A stretch of DNA of 8,510 nt from Gammaproteobacteria bacterium (GTDB taxonomy: Bacteria; Pseudomonadota; Gammaproteobacteria; Arenicellales; JAOTYS01), in the NCBI GenBank assembly GCA_029861795.1, contig JAOTYS010000184.1:1-8510 (forward strand). Reading direction: 5' to 3'. Shown one piece after another: positions 7,261 to 8,510 of the stretch. A program made the translations under genes and the position numbers. Numbering within the stretch: position 1 is the first letter of the stretch; each line of letters starts with the position of its first letter. Below the pieces are notes generated by a model. That model ran no database searches. It was not told the DNA's origin and saw only the letters and a program-made list of their open reading frames with translations.

Positions 7261-8343
7261 ATGAACAGAACCACTGCCATTTACAGCTTCGGAAGACTTG
7301 CCCGTCTGCCACTCATCGCGATGGTGATCCTACTCAGCGCTTGCACCACGGTTGGTTATTATGCCCAATCTATCGGCGGACAATTGAACCTGGTGCTAAA
7401 GGCGCGACGGATACCGGTTGTGCTGCAAGACCCGGCAACGTCGCAGTCGCTCAAAGACAAGCTCGGCACGGTGTTAGAGATACGTGGGTTTGCCAGTCGT
7501 GAGTTGGGTTTGCCGGAAAACAAGAGCTATACCCGCTATGTCGACGTGCGCCGACCGTATCTGGTGTGGAATGTGTTTGCGGCGCCGGAGCTATCCCTCG
7601 ATCCAGTCACCTGGTGCTTCCCCGTGGTCGGGTGTGTAGCGTACCGAGGCTACTTTTCCAAGAAGGCGGCATTGGAGTTCGCACAACGTCTAGCGAATCA
7701 GGGGCACGATGTTTATATTGGCGGTGTACCGGCGTATTCGACACTGGGATGGTTTAGTGACCCCGTTCCCAACACTGTGATGCATTATCCCGACGCCGAG
7801 CTTGCGGGCTTAATTTTTCATGAGCTTTCCCATCAACGCTATTACATCAAGGACGACACCACGTTTAACGAGTCCTTTGCCACGGCGGTTGAGCTGGAAG
7901 GGGTTCGGCGTTGGCGAACGGACGCAGCGGACCGATCTGGTTTTAGCTCCTATGAGCTGCGCCGCGAGCGCGATCAACAAGTGATGAACATACTGCTGCG
8001 GTATAAGCAGAAACTAAGCGAGATATATCAATCCGAGATTTCAGATGAGCTGAAGCGGGACAGCAAGGACAACATCTTCCAGGAGCTTAAACAGGAATAC
8101 CATCGCTTGGTGGCGGGTTGGGAAGGATATCAGGGATTCGCCCGGTGGTTTGAGCAATCTCTGAACAATGCGCACCTCATATCAATAGCCGCCTATTTCG
8201 AGTATCTCCCGGCATTCAAGGCTCTAATCCTCAATCACAACGGCGATCTAGAAGGTTTTTATCTCGAAGTTGAGAGCATCGGGCGACTCGAACCGGAGGC
8301 GCGCCGAGCGCGTCTGCACGAGCTGATGGACGAGACGGGATAA
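7261..8343 (+). CDS. Predicted aminopeptidase lipoprotein, zinc-dependent (COG4324 / PF10023 type)
   Basis: This 360-residue envelope protein is predicted to be a zinc peptidase. From the ATG at 7261 it begins with a basic stretch and a hydrophobic core ending in a lipobox (LLSAC), giving lipidated Cys28. Threonine at +2 suggests sorting to the outer membrane rather than inner-membrane retention. The active-site motif HELSH is at 187-191 (His187, Glu188, His191), and Glu204 in NESFATAVELEG is the probable third zinc ligand, as in gluzincins. The stretch WCFPVVGCVAYRGYF (118-132) is typical of this family. The C-terminal third is charged and helical. The frame is open further up, to a TTG at 7210, and ATG 7249 is another option. 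I prefer 7261 because it gives a compact signal peptide and because the TTG lies inside a TTGACA promoter-like box. Aminopeptidase activity is a family prediction, not demonstrated by the sequence. Confidence 0.85.
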   Translation: MNRTTAIYSFGRLARLPLIAMVILLSACTTVGYYAQSIGGQLNLVLKARRIPVVLQDPATSQSLKDKLGTVLEIRGFASRELGLPENKSYTRYVDVRRPYLVWNVFAAPELSLDPVTWCFPVVGCVAYRGYFSKKAALEFAQRLANQGHDVYIGGVPAYSTLGWFSDPVPNTVMHYPDAELAGLIFHELSHQRYYIKDDTTFNESFATAVELEGVRRWRTDAADRSGFSSYELRRERDQQVMNILLRYKQKLSEIYQSEISDELKRDSKDNIFQELKQEYHRLVAGWEGYQGFARWFEQSLNNAHLISIAAYFEYLPAFKALILNHNGDLEGFYLEVESIGRLEPEARRARLHELMDETG

Positions 8344-8353
8344 GCACTGGGCG

Positions 8354-8387
8354 CCGCGGGTTCGGCTTCTGGCGAACACGGGTTTTT
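8354..8387 (+). terminator. Probable intrinsic terminator after the lipoprotein gene
   Basis: Starting 10 bases after the TAA stop, CCGCG (8354-8358) and TTCG (8361-8364) pair with CGAA (8373-8376) and CACGG (8377-8381). The loop is 8 bases, with a two-base bulge and one mismatch. GTTTTT follows at 8382-8387. Position and T-run fit a rho-independent terminator, but the stem is imperfect. Confidence 0.45.
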
Positions 8388-8509
8388 CAAGATGATTGCA
8401 CCCGATCGCCTCGACCCGCTTGGCGCCGAAACCGAGACAAAGTGTCTTCGCCCGACCCAAGGTATCCCGGCGCTATTTCTTCCAGAGAGCGGGGCGCCAG
8501 ACCAAAAGC
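8387..8509 (-). CDS. Possible 3' end of a gene entering from the right (unidentified)
   Basis: A minus-strand frame is open from the right edge to a TGA at 8387-8389 and encodes about 40 residues. They include LAPRSLEEIAPGYLGSGED followed by a basic tail ending in QSS. The composition reads like coding sequence, and its stop falls next to the proposed terminator in a convergent layout, as expected for a real gene end. I do not recognise the protein. A second minus-strand frame is also open here, and a plus-strand frame opens at ATG 8392 and runs off the edge, so the assignment is weak. Confidence 0.22.
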   Translation of the reverse strand, partial: AFGLAPRSLEEIAPGYLGSGEDTLSRFRRQAGRGDRVQSS

Positions 8510-8510
8510 C

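Noticed and set aside
8392..8510. Plus-strand frame from ATG 8392 running off the right edge
   Set aside because: It starts right after the terminator T-run, has no Shine-Dalgarno and shows no recognisable protein sequence.
1..8510. Search for a defence system, mobile element, CRISPR, tRNA or riboswitch
   Set aside because: Nothing matched: genes are intact core or metabolic types, gaps are short, and there are no direct repeats, integrase or composition shift visible by eye.

Overview
This window looks like ordinary chromosomal DNA from a gammaproteobacterium. The evidence is an Escherichia-type long CCA-adding enzyme with an HD domain, a PTR1-like pteridine reductase, an ArgE-type acetylornithine deacetylase and a predicted-aminopeptidase lipoprotein (COG4324 type). 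Base composition is moderately GC-rich and even throughout, and every complete gene is intact. I see no transposase, phage gene, CRISPR array, rRNA or tRNA, and no break in composition that would suggest an island.

Layout from left to right. A pteridine reductase gene runs off the left edge on the minus strand. Across a 64 bp divergent gap lies a plus-strand pair: a MidA/NDUFAF7-family SAM-dependent methyltransferase, and uppP (undecaprenyl-diphosphate phosphatase), whose ATG directly follows the methyltransferase stop codon. The uppP gene meets cca tail to tail with a 10 bp overlap. A minus-strand series, read right to left, is argE, then a single-subunit cytoplasmic molybdopterin oxidoreductase of unknown substrate, then cca. 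The gaps are 43 and 58 bp, so this is probably one transcription unit. A second divergent gap of about 125 bp separates argE from a plus-strand gene for a zinc aminopeptidase-like lipoprotein. That gene is followed by a probable intrinsic terminator and by a short minus-strand reading frame that may be the end of another gene.

Most genes are housekeeping: pterin/folate reduction, lipid-carrier recycling for peptidoglycan, tRNA 3'-end maturation and repair, and arginine synthesis. They do not form one pathway. The least understood proteins are the molybdoenzyme, the methyltransferase and the lipoprotein peptidase. I did not find a convincing new multi-gene system. The findings are modest: gene junctions, start-site questions and proteins of uncertain substrate.
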